A stretch of DNA of 64,000 nt. Origin: Arabidopsis thaliana (lineage: Eukaryota > Streptophyta > Magnoliopsida > Brassicales > Brassicaceae). Position 1 is the first letter of the stretch. Every line of letters begins with the position of its first letter. The stretch is from assembly GCF_000001735.4 (NCBI RefSeq), contig NC_003075.7, forward strand, positions 16,927,001 through 16,991,000. Direction: 5' to 3'. This document shows, one piece after another, positions 14,675 to 26,210 of this stretch. The notes under the pieces were generated by a model. It was not told where the DNA came from and did not search any database. It saw only the letters and a program-made list of their open reading frames with translations. The translations under genes and the position numbers were made by a program.

Positions 14675-15732
14675 CGTTTCTCTCTCTCTCTCTCTCTTTT
14701 TTGTTTCGTCGGTGAAATTCACAGTTGAATTATAGAAGAAGAAGGGAACAAAAATTGAGGCGAGTGAAGAAGAAGATGATGATCATTTTAAAAAGGGAAA
14801 GACAAAAAAATAAAAAAAATAGTGTATTAATTGGAGGGTAATGGGAGAAACGACGGGCTCTTACGAATATTCTATAGCATCTTCCTTTTTATCATGATCT
14901 TCCTCACCTCTTTGTGGGTCCTACATTCCAATAATTATTACCTTTTTCGCCCTCTCTTGATCTTTCGTTGTTAAGCAACTAATCTGGTCCATCCGTTTTT
15001 GCTACATCTAACGGCTACTGCCTTTTTTGACTCTTTTCCCGCCCCCCGCCTTAAGCGTTACGTCTCATCACATGATTCATGTAGATTATTGGATAAGATG
15101 GGCGTTATTTTGGATCATCCCATCCGATGTTGAGTTAAACTAATCTGAGCTTACAAATTATTAAAGATTATAAAGATCTCTATGTTCATATCTATCCAAT
15201 GCCCAATGGAATCTTTTAAAAAATATAAGGAAAAACATTATCTTCTGCATATTAAACGGATAATAACAGCGAAACTTGTGGATGGATCATTACAATAGAA
15301 AAATACCGAGGAGGCACATTCAAGGAAGGTATTCAATAGGGCACCAAATATTGTAAACGTAATTCTCTAAGTTTCCCATACATCATATATCTGCTACTAC
15401 TCTACACGCATATATATACAAAATACATGTGTGACTCTCTTATATAGACCATACTTTTAGACATTATACTTACATAAAGCCAGTACTAGATGGCTGTAGA
15501 TTCTCGAATTAATAGTACCCTAACATTCTTTGGAAGAACCTATGAATCTTTCAATTATAAAATAGTGATGCTCTGGTGTAGGCTAAGTGATACAGATGAA
15601 GTTGTAACCTCCTATGGCAACAATAAGCACTTTCATTACTTGAATTTGTATAGAACACCCTATAGCTATCAGGAGGATCAAGTAAACAACATTTACGGAT
15701 TCACCTTAATATTTTCTGCACCAATACAAAAT
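14675..15732. other. Intergenic: CRAL-TRIO gene promoter and LTO1 3' flank
   Basis: The leader of the minus-strand CRAL-TRIO gene has a run of GA dinucleotides (14680-14698 on the plus strand as CT). The rest is AT-rich. The 100-residue open frame at 15490-15792 overlaps LTO1 antisense and shows no family features. Confidence 0.55.
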
Positions 15733-17622
15733 TTACTGAAGTTGATTGGTCTCATTTGCCTGATCAAGGCTGAATCCAGTCATCTCCGCTAGTTCAGCGA
15801 GTTCTATTTCTCCGCTTAAGACCTAATTTATAAAAGAGGTGAAATAGGTACTGACATGTGATGAAATGTACAAGGGGTTCAGAGGATTTACTCACCTTAT
15901 CATTTATTATCCATGTTGGGAATCCTTCGATCGCAGCATCTGCACATGCCTTGAGTATCTTAGTTCCTTTCTTATATCCATCCGGAAAACATTCCACGTA
16001 GTTCAGTTCTTTTGCCGCTTCTCTTCCAAACATCTGTAGATGGATGGAACTATAATGAACATATAATAAAAGCATAAAACTGATTCTTGGCAAACAGGTG
16101 ATGAATGAACTAACTACCTCTTTTTGCTCTAAGCAGTGAGAACACCAGAATGCCCCATACATTTTAGCTCCAATGGAGTTTAGATGTTTTGCTAAAGCAA
16201 TAGCATAAGGGCTCGATGATGAACTGATCTCTGTTCTAAAATATGGCAGTTCAATGTCACCAGAGCTGGAAGGAGTGAAACAAAAAACGATCGGGATTAA
16301 AAGAGACCACCTGATAAGACTCATACATCTTTCGGAAGCTATTTGTTCACTACTCGTTACAAATGACTAAAATTTCTATCGGGACTCCCCAAAGAAAACT
16401 ATGAACTTTGATTACCGTGAAGGGATTGGTTGAGCAGTACTGTAAGAAGCAGTCAAGGAGGCAACTACTATGATTGCTAAGCATATCTGCAATCCTACAA
16501 CTTGCTGTATTTCTTGCAACTTCACATCCTACCACATGCATGGAGCACATTATCATAATCCGAAGTTTAGAAGTTATCTTGAGTCAACATCAGGAAAAAA
16601 AAAGAAATGGAAATAAAGGGATACCTTTACAGAGAGGAAAAATAGACTAAATGATAAGAAAGCAGACACCAGACAATACAGGCATGATGATCCTGAGAGT
16701 TTTGTGCTAAGGATATACAGGAAATATGCACTAGCAGATGCCATTGCAGTCGTGATCCCAAATAACGCGAAACGCCCATTGCTCTTACTGATTCCAAAAG
16801 GTAGATTCCCTTCCCCAAGCTCTGCACTTAGAGCGGTTACTACGCCATACATAACAAATCCAATCACTGGAAGAGGAACACCTGGCAAAATGTAAAAAAG
16901 GATTTTCATTGAGTTCAACTTACCTGCAATGCAATGTTGGACAAACAACGAAGACAAAGCACTACATAGAGTGGAGTGAAGCATGCTATTTAACTCTAAC
17001 AATTCTATGCATACTAAGTACCAAAGCTCCTAAATGATATAGCTTCAAGCAAAGATTCACAGAGACTATCACATGCGAGTATTTAATCATGCCTACTATA
17101 AAAGAGAGGACAATTAGCTACATAAATCAAACGCTATAATCAATAAAGCGATGGATAATACCGAAAACGACGGCATAATCGCTGTTGAGGACATCACCGC
17201 AAGTGCCACCACCAATAGGGCAAAACGCATCGGAGCCAGTGACCTTGAGGTAAGTCAAATACGCAGTGTCTAACATCCCAATACCGCCGATTCCGGTGTA
17301 CCAGTTGTATGTCGAACTGTTACTAGTAGATACTTCACTTGTAGACGATGAGGAGGAGGAAGACAGCGACGGTGCCGAATCCTCACCGTTTTCCGGCTCA
17401 GATGAAGAACATTTAATCGGAATCGCAGGAAATCTCCGATCAGAGACCTAATTCAGAACATCTGACTTCAAATGACCGATCACACACTACTGTCACTGAA
17501 GAAAACACATGACAAGAATTTACCTCGAATCGTCTAGGATAAGAAGTTACCGACGGAGGAGAAACCTCACGGAAGCCGAAATGAAACTGACAAGACGACA
17601 CAGAAACAAACCTCGCCATCAT
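15733..17622 (-). CDS. LTO1: LTO1, chloroplast VKOR-thioredoxin fusion oxidoreductase
   Basis: Seven exons (17622-17524, 17447-17162, 16881-16625, 16528-16416, 16265-16118, 16033-15896, 15822-15733) give 376 residues. The N-terminus is Ser/Arg-rich like a plastid transit peptide. A Ser run is followed by a four-helix vitamin-K epoxide reductase domain with the CPIGGGTC loop and the SCLYC redox pair. The last third is a thioredoxin-like domain with WCSHC. In cyanobacteria and plants this natural fusion sits in the thylakoid membrane, passes electrons to phylloquinone and forms disulphides in lumenal proteins, supporting photosystem II assembly. All family cysteines I looked for are present. 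The promoter region is shared with divergent SEN1. Locus probably At4g35760. Confidence 0.95.
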
Positions 17623-17707
17623 CGTCGTCGAAGAATCGCTATTCCACCATTGTTAACTTCATCATCTTCTCTCCTCCGCTCCACTATCTCAGCCACTTGT
17701 TTCAATA

Positions 17708-17728
17708 TTGGGCCTAAACGAGGCCCAA
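17708..17728. promoter_or_regulatory. Palindromic GGGCC/GGCCC site II pair near LTO1 start
   Basis: TTGGGCCT, 5-nt spacer, AGGCCCAA: a perfect 8-bp inverted repeat 86 nt upstream of the LTO1 ATG. A further TTGGGCCT lies at about 17765. The motif is typical of TCP-bound promoters of organelle-protein and housekeeping genes. Confidence 0.6.
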
Positions 17729-17954
17729 ATACGATAATTTGGATCCATAATTAGTTTATCACAATTGGGCCTTACGGTCTTCTTATCCGTCCGAGTCAGC
17801 AAGTTATCCTCTTCAACACGACTCACGAGGCACCGAGTTGGACTTATCATGATTCATTATCTACGCATTGTTTACATTTTGGAATCGACTTTGGTACATA
17901 ATTGAATTTATCCATAGAAATGATAGAGACTCGAAGATCGGACATAAAACTTGC

Positions 17955-17997
17955 TGACGTGACACCCATACCTTTGTGTCTGTATGTATTATATAAA
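17955..17997 (+). promoter_or_regulatory. SEN1 core promoter: ACGT element and TATA box
   Basis: TGACGTGACA (17955-17964, a bZIP-type ACGT core) lies 26 nt before TATATAAA (17990-17997), which is 75 nt upstream of the SEN1 ATG. An ACGT-core site next to a strong TATA box fits a tightly inducible gene. Confidence 0.55.
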
Positions 17998-18072
17998 CGC
18001 TATAGAACTAAGAGAAGAAGTATCTAAGTAGCATCAAAGCATTCTAAAAGAAGTTTCAAAGAAGAAGTGAAA

Positions 18073-18983
18073 ATGGAAACCACTGCTTTTAACACAACAT
18101 CACGAATTGGAAACTGGTCATCGGCTATTTCTCCACCTCTACAAACATGTGGATCTTTCAAGTGCCAATTACCAACACGAAGAGGTGTTATTGTAGCTGA
18201 TCTTCGAAACTCAAACTTCCGATGGTAAGCTAGCAATCAACGACGAGAATCGCCTTCTCTATCTGATTTTAGATTATGAATAAATATTAAATCTGAGTAT
18301 TAACTTCTTGCTCAAGGAGGAAAGCAACGACAACAAGCAGAGGAAATGTTGCAGCAGAGGCAGTTAAAATTCCTACGTCAGTACCAGTAAGAGTGGCGCG
18401 TGAGCTAGCTCAAGCAGGATACCGCTATCTCGACGTGAGGACACCAGACGAATTCAGCATCGGACATCCGACTAGAGCCATCAACGTACCTTACATGTAC
18501 AGAGTCGGATCAGGTTTTCATCACCGACCTTAAGGTTCCTCTTATGAGAAAGAGTGAAAATGAAAAACAACTTAAAACTAACACCAAGCCAAAACCGTTG
18601 CAGGAATGGTTAAGAACCCGAGTTTTCTAAGACAGGTCTCGTCCCACTTCAGGAAACACGATGAAATCATAATCGTAAGTTTCAGTTTTGACATTCAGAG
18701 ACTAAATAAACCCCTATGAAGACAATCCCTTGTTTCACAAAATCTCTGATGCACGTAATAAACTACTTCTGCAGGGTTGTGAGAGCGGTCAAATGTCATT
18801 TATGGCCTCAACTGATCTTCTCACTGCTGTATGTGTGTAATATCACTTCAATTTATATAGCCGTTATCCGGTTTAGGACAAGCGGGTTTAATGTCGCCAC
18901 ATGTACAGGGCTTCACGGCGATCACAGACATTGCTGGAGGATACGTCGCTTGGACAGAGAATGAGCTGCCGGTAGAAGAGTGA
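18073..18983 (+). CDS. DIN1: SEN1/DIN1, senescence- and dark-induced rhodanese-domain protein
   Basis: Five exons (18073-18224, 18317-18513, 18604-18674, 18775-18828, 18909-18983) give 182 residues. The first ~65 residues are Ser/Thr/Arg-rich and read as a chloroplast transit peptide. A rhodanese fold follows: YLDVRTPDEFSIGHPTRA, then the active-loop Cys in GCESGQMS, and the closing TDIAGGYVAWTENELP. Rhodaneses carry sulphur as a Cys persulphide; this member is known as a marker of dark, sugar starvation and senescence. The divergent neighbour LTO1 starts 450 nt away. Locus probably At4g35770. Confidence 0.95.
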
Positions 18984-19728
18984 AAACAATCATAGCCATA
19001 TCACCTCCTGTAATTATCAATAAATTCTGTAGATGTTCTCAACGCAAGTATCAATCATCATTATTATTCTCTAAAACATAGTTTAACTGTCAAATCTATA
19101 TTGGGTGAAAGCTTTACCGAACTTCGAACACCACAAAGTTTACGGACCAATTAAGGACGGGGATGCATGCCTACACACGTTTAGTTTTCGCCGTTTTAAA
19201 ATTTTAATACTTAAACTAATTTTTAAATGATAATAGTGAAATTAACATTATTTTAGTTAAAAATTATTAATTACTTTCTTAAAATTTAAGTTTTAAATTG
19301 GTTTTAAATTATTATTCTTTAAGTTTAAGTGTTAAATTTATAAAATGATAGAAAAACATATTTATACATGGACAAGATCAAACCGAAAGGAACCGAAACT
19401 AATATTATGAAAACTAATATCAATCTCAACACAGGTGTTTCTGTATCTGAATCGTTTACGATCAGTTAATATGATTACTTGCTTTGATTAACAAAGAAAT
19501 CCGTAGCCGCTCTTAAGAATGGCTTCAAAAGAATGGCTTTCACTTTATTGAGTTGCAATCCAAATCAATCTCTGCAGTGATAATTGTATCAAAAGGAGAT
19601 TGTTTTTTAAGAAAATTATACATGGACAAAAAGAGTGAGGCTCTAAGAAACTGTACAACGAAAAAACGAGAAGTGAGTAGAGCTCTATCAAACCGATCAA
19701 ACCAAATTTTTCAGCGCACCCGAGAGAG
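18984..19728. other. Convergent spacer, SEN1 / STY17
   Basis: AT-rich 3' flanks. The open frame 19553-19762 on the plus strand overlaps the STY17 end antisense and is not supported. No other feature seen. Confidence 0.55.
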
Positions 19729-22700
19729 TCAACGATGGCCTTTTTTTAGGCCTGAAAAGTAACCACCATGTTTATCCTTGTGGCGCTCATCATCTCCAAC
19801 CTGGTGGTTTCAAAACATATTAATGCTAAGAATCGTGTTGGTTAGAGAGAGAGATGCAATGATAAATCAATTACCTCGCGGATTAGTTGGTTAAGCATTT
19901 CTATGATTTCTGCAAAATTGGGTCTTAGAGCTGGGTCTTGCTGCCAGCATTTCTCAAGAAGTTCAGTCAGTTTTGGGTGTGTTTCCTTTGGAATTTTTGG
20001 TCTAAGTCCCTGTAAATTAATTACAAGTCATTGTGTTGAAGGCCGTTAATCAAAGCACGAGAAAAATAACTATAAAGTCCTATAGACATGATACCTTTTG
20101 GACAACGCCAACAGCAGCTTGCAGTGGAGTCAAGTAAGAATATGGGAGCTGTTTTCATTCATTATACACCAGTAAGAAAAAAAAGTGTGTTAAACACATG
20201 AGATTTACTGAGTTTAGCAACTTTCGACTAAAATCCAGAGAGAGAAAACTAGGAGTCTTACTTCCCCAGTCAAAAGTTCCCACAGCACAATCGCGTAGCT
20301 GAAGACATCTGCCCTGTGATCATAAGGTTTGTGCTCAATGACCTGGGTTCACAGAGTCTAGTGTCAAAAGCATGGAAAGTCAAAAAAAAGAACAAGACAA
20401 AGAAGTAATACCTCTGGAGCCATCCATCGGTATGTCCCTGTTTCCGCTGTCATAACCCCTGACTCAGTCTGCACTCTGGCAACACCAAAATCGGCAACTT
20501 TGACAACCTGTCCAAAATTATGTAGAAATTAAAGACATGTACCTCTGTTCTAAGAAGATTAAAAGAATTTTGTGGAGACGGAAAGAGGAAATTAAGTTTT
20601 TTGTAGAATTTTAAAGGTTTACAAGCTGAAAAGACTACATGATCAGTGGCCAAAGATTGAGACTTACTTCATGTTCGTCCATAAGAAGATTAGCAGTCTT
20701 AAGGTCTCTATGAATAATATTGTTTTGATGCAGATAATTCATTCCTTTCGAGACGTCGAGTGCCACTTTGAGCAAAGATTGAATTTTAAAAACCCCTTTG
20801 TGTTTGTGAAGGAAATCATAAATGCTCCCCCGAGTCATGAACTCTGATACAAAAGGATAAAATCATCCGACCATGAATACATGTAAAGGCCAAAACTAGG
20901 AAATGAAATGTTACGGTATTTACTAAACAATACTCTATAGAACCTCAATGTCCTGCTGAAACAACTTTCTCACCACGCTTGAAGATACAAAACCAACAAA
21001 AAAAACGATCTAGATGGAACCAGTCTCCTATTCATAATCTACTGACAACTTACCTGTCACAATGCAGAGGTTTGGTGATCGTGTACATGCACCAATGAAC
21101 TGGACAACATTTTTATGCCGAACTTTCCTACAAATAGGGAAGTATCAGTAGTGGATGTTTCTGAATATTAACTTTGTTCAATGGACACTGGTTGTTAGAA
21201 AATGAGGGAAACTCATGCATGTTTCTACGTATACACCATGAAATGGAATTTTTGGAGATTTATTAGAATACATATACTATAAGAGTACGAGTTGCAATTA
21301 GAATCAAATTGCAGCACACCTCATTATATATACTTCCTGAGAAAACTCTCGTAGCATTTCCGCATTAACACGCTCAGGCTTGAGAATTTTGATAGCTACT
21401 TCCTGACTACAATAGGTTCCTCTAAATCTGCATAGCCATTAAGAATATATAGCTGTTAATTTCCTCATATAGTATTAAAAACAAGATTTTTGAATATGAA
21501 AACTCACAGTTCCCCGTATGATCCACATGCCACCTTTTTTTCAATTTTGAGCTGCTTCATGTCAATTTCCCACTCATCAGTTCCATCCGTAGGTATTTCA
21601 ACACACGCAGGTAGCAGCTCGTTGGTTGATTTGTCATGCTCAAAGAAAGTGATAGATTTCTGTTTTGAACAAGGTTGATCCTGCAGAGCAGCCAGTGTGG
21701 AATATGGAGACATGACGACTATCAAAATTGATTCAAAACATAGCAAAAAAAACATCAGTACAGTGGTGCATTCAGTTTCGGAGTGAGCTAATTCTAAACC
21801 ATTACTTGCACTTTCGGAATTTAAATTATGAATGTGGCATGGAGTCTAATATAAGGAATCTCATGAAGATAAGGAATGCTCATGACAATAGACTAACAAA
21901 AGATACCTTAAACTTTCTTATCTCCTTCTTCAATGCATCTTTTAAACCTTCTGTTTCCTGTATTTCAAAAGTGTATAAAGTTGCAACCAGTTTAGATGGC
22001 AGGGGCAGAAAGGTCATCAATGGTCAATATCTTTCGAAGTCATTTACTTATTACATAAGTCACAAGTCATTTACTCAATGGTCAAAATCTTTCAAAGTCG
22101 TTTACTTAATCCATCAGTCACAAGTAACATGATGGTTCTGAAAGATGTTGTGAACCATACAGAAAACTGAAACTATACCTCCTGCGACCAGCCATCAACA
22201 ACAAATACATCGAGAGAGAAACCATCGGCGGTAGAGAAAGCATGAGCCTCTTGAATATTCAATCCAAGTTCACCAAGCATGGAAGTTAGCTGGAAAGAAA
22301 ACAAACCGATTCTCAGTCAGATAATGGCTTAATAGAAACATAACCACCCATTCTCTACATGACTGTATCTAATGGATCCTTAAAAGTAGAGAGGGAATCC
22401 TATACATCACTCTACTCAAACGAAGAGAAAAAGCAATTGTAAAAGAACACAAAGTCACATGTTTCCAATATCAGAGCTGACATAAAAAGAAATGGAAGAA
22501 GCAACATCACCAACCTGACTAAGGAGTTTCGGCCTGTCGATTGTAGAAAAGGTGATTTCGTGCATCGGTCTATAAGATAGACAACAAAGGATAATATCAC
22601 CACACATGGTTGTAAAATTAAATCAAATAATCCTGCAAAACAGACGATACCATGCTACAAAGAACGCCTCTTCAAGTATATGCAGACAAGAAGACTCAAG

Positions 22701-23405
22701 TAAGTTAAGTGTCAAAAGTATATATCTCACCGAGAATTAGGCAACTGTGCATTGACAGCACTATCATCGTCTTGAGCATGATCTTTGTAAGCTTGAGTAA
22801 GAGCTTCGAAATTCGGAGAAGAACCAAAAGTTGGAGGTGCAAGAGACCTCGAGTTATAGGAGCTTTGAGCATCTTCATTGACCGCAGGATCCGAAGGATC
22901 AACGTCACCAGAATTTCCATTCAATGTGGGAGAAACCTGTAAGAAAAGTGGAAGTATGAAGAAGCAAGCAAGCAAGATTAAAAAGTGGTGAAGATGGTTA
23001 AATGATCACACCTGCACACAACGAACTTCGAAAACAGGTCTAGTAGCAGGATCTTCAGCCAATTTCAACAATCTCTGATGAGTAAGTACATCTTCTGCTC
23101 TCTCAACATTTACATCCAAAGCATATCTATACACAAAATCCATTTCAGCAGGAAGTCAAATTTGAAAACATTTATTATCATAGGATCCAAAAAGATTACC
23201 GAGCAGGAAGACGATTGAAGTGAAGCCAGAGGAGATCATCAAAACCAGGGAAATTAGCTTCTTCGTAATTGGATTCCTGGATTCGTTGAAGAACCTCACC
23301 GTACACCTCCAGTTTCATACGGTGCTGTCTAGGGCTTTCTTTCGTTATTGAAGCTACCACGGCTCTGCTTCCGCAACTCTCCTCCGTCTCCTCTTTGATC
23401 GCCAT
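19729..23405 (-). CDS. STY17: STY17, ACT-domain Ser/Thr/Tyr protein kinase
   Basis: Fifteen exons from the ATG at 23405 to the stop at 19731-19729 join to 570 residues. An N-terminal helical region (residues ~30-100) precedes an ACT domain ([18 protein letters not shown] on), a regulatory ligand-binding fold. The C-terminal kinase has a Gly-loop (ACGSYGE), VAIKIL Lys, [10 protein letters not shown] catalytic loop, VADFG, and MAPE. The plant STY8/17/46 group phosphorylates chloroplast transit peptides of precursors in the cytosol and so links import with greening. All catalytic residues are intact. The last exon encodes a basic tail ending GLKKGHR. Locus probably At4g35780. Confidence 0.96.
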
Positions 23406-24531
23406 CGCAAAACAGCAGATCAGAATTGAAAAACTCTCTCAAGTAAAACCAGAATTCAACAGTAGGAGTGATCTCTTCTTCGATCCTAAATCCACAAAAA
23501 GGTAGAATGATCCCAGAGATTCAACTAAAGGCGAAAAGATTAGAGAGTGAGAAGACGGAAATTGAAGAGAAGAGAGAGAGAGGGTGTAATGTATGAGTTT
23601 GGGTTGAAAGCCAGGGAGGACATGAACGTTTCGTTGTGTAACACGTAGGACTCATCCACGTCATTATGTAGGGTCCATATGAGTGTGGGTCACGAGAATA
23701 CTCTTATTTTTTTAGTTATTGTAATGCTTTAAATGGATAATGGACAGTTTTGCTTTTTTGGCTTCGAGATAAATGTATGGTGGTTTTCATGTTTATGAAG
23801 CAAAAAGAAAAGGAGATGATGGTGGATGGTGATGACTTTTTTATATATATTTTTTTTTATGTTTTGCTACTTATGATACAAATATGATGACATATTAATG
23901 GACATGTTTGTTTTTATTTCACTATTTGTTGTATAACACTATAAGTTTAATATTGGTAATTACATAAAAGTTGATCTTGTTACAACCAATAGGCAATAGC
24001 AATACGTACGAGGTACGAGTGAGCCTAAATGATAATAGGCCTTTCAAATTTCAATCCTAACGCAACAGATCATTTTTGTCGGGCCTTGTGGCCCATATTT
24101 GCTTGGTGTTGGTATTTTACACACTTTAACACAAGTAAATAAAGTGGCAAGTGGGCAACGTTCGCAAAGTTAAAGACAAAATGAAAATGGCGACAACAAT
24201 ATCCATATGACGACGCTTATAACCATATCCCATATCTGGTTCGGTAATTAAAATCATAAAATGTATCCAGAAACTGGAAAAATGATCAGCCGAAATAAAA
24301 ATAAGAAAATGAAAAAAATGATTTTTATTCTTTTTGTCAAGAAAAAACAAGAAGAGGGGAATATTATACAGCTGTGAAAGGAAAGTGTGATGACGTGGCG
24401 TAAACCAATCAAGTACCAATGATTGGTCACTACTGCCTTCTCTTCTTCCAGATACTTTATTCTCTTCCACCAGTTCATGCTGACGTACGTTGCTTTTGCG
24501 TTTACGAAGAAGCCCTTCTTATAACTAAACT

Positions 24532-24696
24532 TAGGGTCCGAATGGTGACTGCATTTTGCGGTGCGGAAAAAGTGCAGTGCGGTTCAAATAGTAACGAAAA
24601 TACATAGATACATATGTATATGTAGAGATTTTGATACTGTTACAGCACTGTTGCGGTGCGGTTTTGGATGCGGTTTACCAAACAATTTCAATCCTA
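24532..24696. mobile_element. Possible short hAT-like MITE
   Basis: A roughly 165-bp element-like stretch. Its left end reads TAGGGTCCGAATGGTGACTGC, and its right end read on the other strand begins TAGGATTG and continues to GGTAAACCGCATCC, giving imperfect inverted ends. GC-rich GCGGTGCGG blocks flank an AT-rich centre with a small palindrome (ACATATGTATATGT). No target-site duplication is obvious, so confidence is low. If real, it is an old non-autonomous copy. Confidence 0.35.
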
Positions 24697-25423
24697 TTTG
24701 ATCTTTAATTTTTCTCCAATATGAATTCATGCAACATACTTGTCGAGAAAAAAAAATGGCGTAAGAAAGGTTTAATCAAATAAGTAACGATAAGAAAAGT
24801 CATACAAATAAATTAAAAAAGTAGCTTAAGAAATGAATTGATGACCATAAGATGCGGTTAATTAAGGTAAAAGTCCATTTTACACGTATGATATAATACC
24901 AACCAGAGGAAGACACGTGTAGGAAAAAGATAAGCCAGTTGCAACGTCGGGTACGCTAAAACCACCTGAGACGCGTTTTTGGTTGGTTTATGAATCAAAA
25001 TCCGGAAGATACTAACAATTAATTAATAACGAAAACCAAAAATAATTACAATATATGTGACAATGTTTTGTCTTTCATTACATGATCACCATTAGTTCTC
25101 CGATCCTTACATTATAGTATATCTTTAATAAGCCACAATAAATGATTTGAAATGTAACATACGAATTAACGTTAAAAAACGGAAGGGATGATCTAGTCAT
25201 ATGAAGACTTTAGTACTATCTTTTATGGTATTAGACACAAAGACAATTATTCCACTAATAAACGATTTAAGTAACAATGATAAAGCGTAGTAATGTGGAA
25301 TTGTTTAATCGCGTAAGTACATATGCAAAATGAAATAATATATTTTCTTTACGAATACGTAAATAAATGAAAGAACTTAATGATGTTGAACGTCATCGCA
25401 TCATCATTGCTCCACCACTCCTC

Positions 25424-25432
25424 TATTTATAG
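25424..25432 (+). promoter_or_regulatory. Likely TATA box of the RTFL gene
   Basis: TATTTATAG about 180 nt upstream of the ATG at 25612, implying a CT-rich leader of around 150 nt. Motif and distance only. Confidence 0.45.
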
Positions 25433-25611
25433 TCTTTTTTCATTTTATTTTTCCTCTCCACTCTTTTCACATTTGGTCCCTTTAATATTGCTTCTTCTTC
25501 TTCTTCTTCCATTTGTCTTTTATAACGAAAAATCATCTCTCCGTAGAGCACAAAAAGAGCAATAACGTAAAAGTGTGAAGAAACGAAGTAATCAAAGAGA
25601 AGAGAACAATT

Positions 25612-25800
25612 ATGGGGCAATGCTCATCGGCGACAAAGATGAGGAGAAAGAGGAAAAGGGAAGAAGAATGTTGCAGAGAATCAATGGAGAGGAGGAATAA
25701 AGGATGTTTAGCCATGGTGAAGGAGAGACGTTCTAGGTTTTATATAGCTAGAAGATGTATTCTTATGTTGCTTTGTTGGCACAAATACGCCAATTCTTGA
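25612..25800 (+). CDS. RTFL6: ROTUNDIFOLIA-like / DEVIL small signalling peptide
   Basis: Single exon, 62 residues. The N-terminal half is basic and variable (KMRRKRKREE). The C-terminal ~29 residues are the conserved RTF domain: KERRSRFYIARRCILMLLCW, then HKYANS. These plasma-membrane-associated micro-peptides restrict cell proliferation along organ axes when over-expressed; they have no signal peptide and act in the producing cell. The ATG follows a long leader, and the domain ends four residues before the stop, as usual. The family is clear; the member name (RTFL6/DVL17, At4g35783) is from map position. Confidence 0.9.
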   Translation: MGQCSSATKMRRKRKREEECCRESMERRNKGCLAMVKERRSRFYIARRCILMLLCWHKYANS

Positions 25801-26210
25801 TGAGGTTTGTGTTAGTATTCGATAATTAAACAAGTATATACGATTGATTATTTTTGTCTCTGGTCACAACTTGGGGTTTTGTTTTTAGTTAAGTTTCAAC
25901 TTTCAAGCTTTAATTTGGTATCTCCACCTTTTTGTTTAACAAAAAATTGCGAACAATCTAAAGATTCTAATCACATAAGATATTCTGATTCATTCAAAAA
26001 CAAGTAGAGTAGAGACATAACAGAGAAGCTATTACAGTTTTTAGTTTTCACTTCAGAGAGTTCCGACAGAATAACACGTTAACAACAGAAAATAAATGAA
26101 ACCCAAAGCGTTGCCTGACAGAATCTTTGTGCTATTTTAAGGATGATCAATTACACAACCTAAATCAACAGAGAAGTTTTTGAATCCTTTGTCAAAAGGA
26201 TGAAAACAGG
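25801..26210. other. Convergent spacer, RTFL / RS-RRM gene
   Basis: 3' flanks of both genes; no additional gene seen. Confidence 0.55.

Larger units (their letters stand above)
23406..25611. other. 2.2-kb intergenic region, STY17 to RTFL gene
   Basis: Begins with the STY17 leader (GA-rich run near 23570-23582). Holds a possible MITE (24532-24696) and a CACGTG at about 24914. No convincing coding region; the 62-114-residue frames at 24126-24607 have biased, unrecognisable sequence. The right end is the RTFL promoter. Confidence 0.55.

Noticed and set aside
15490-15792. 100-codon plus-strand frame
   Set aside because: Overlaps the LTO1 last exon and 3' flank; no promoter, no known domain, ordinary AT-rich composition.
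24126-24470. 114-codon minus-strand frame in the STY17-RTFL spacer
   Set aside because: Low-complexity Phe/Ile-rich translation of AT-rich DNA with no family resemblance.
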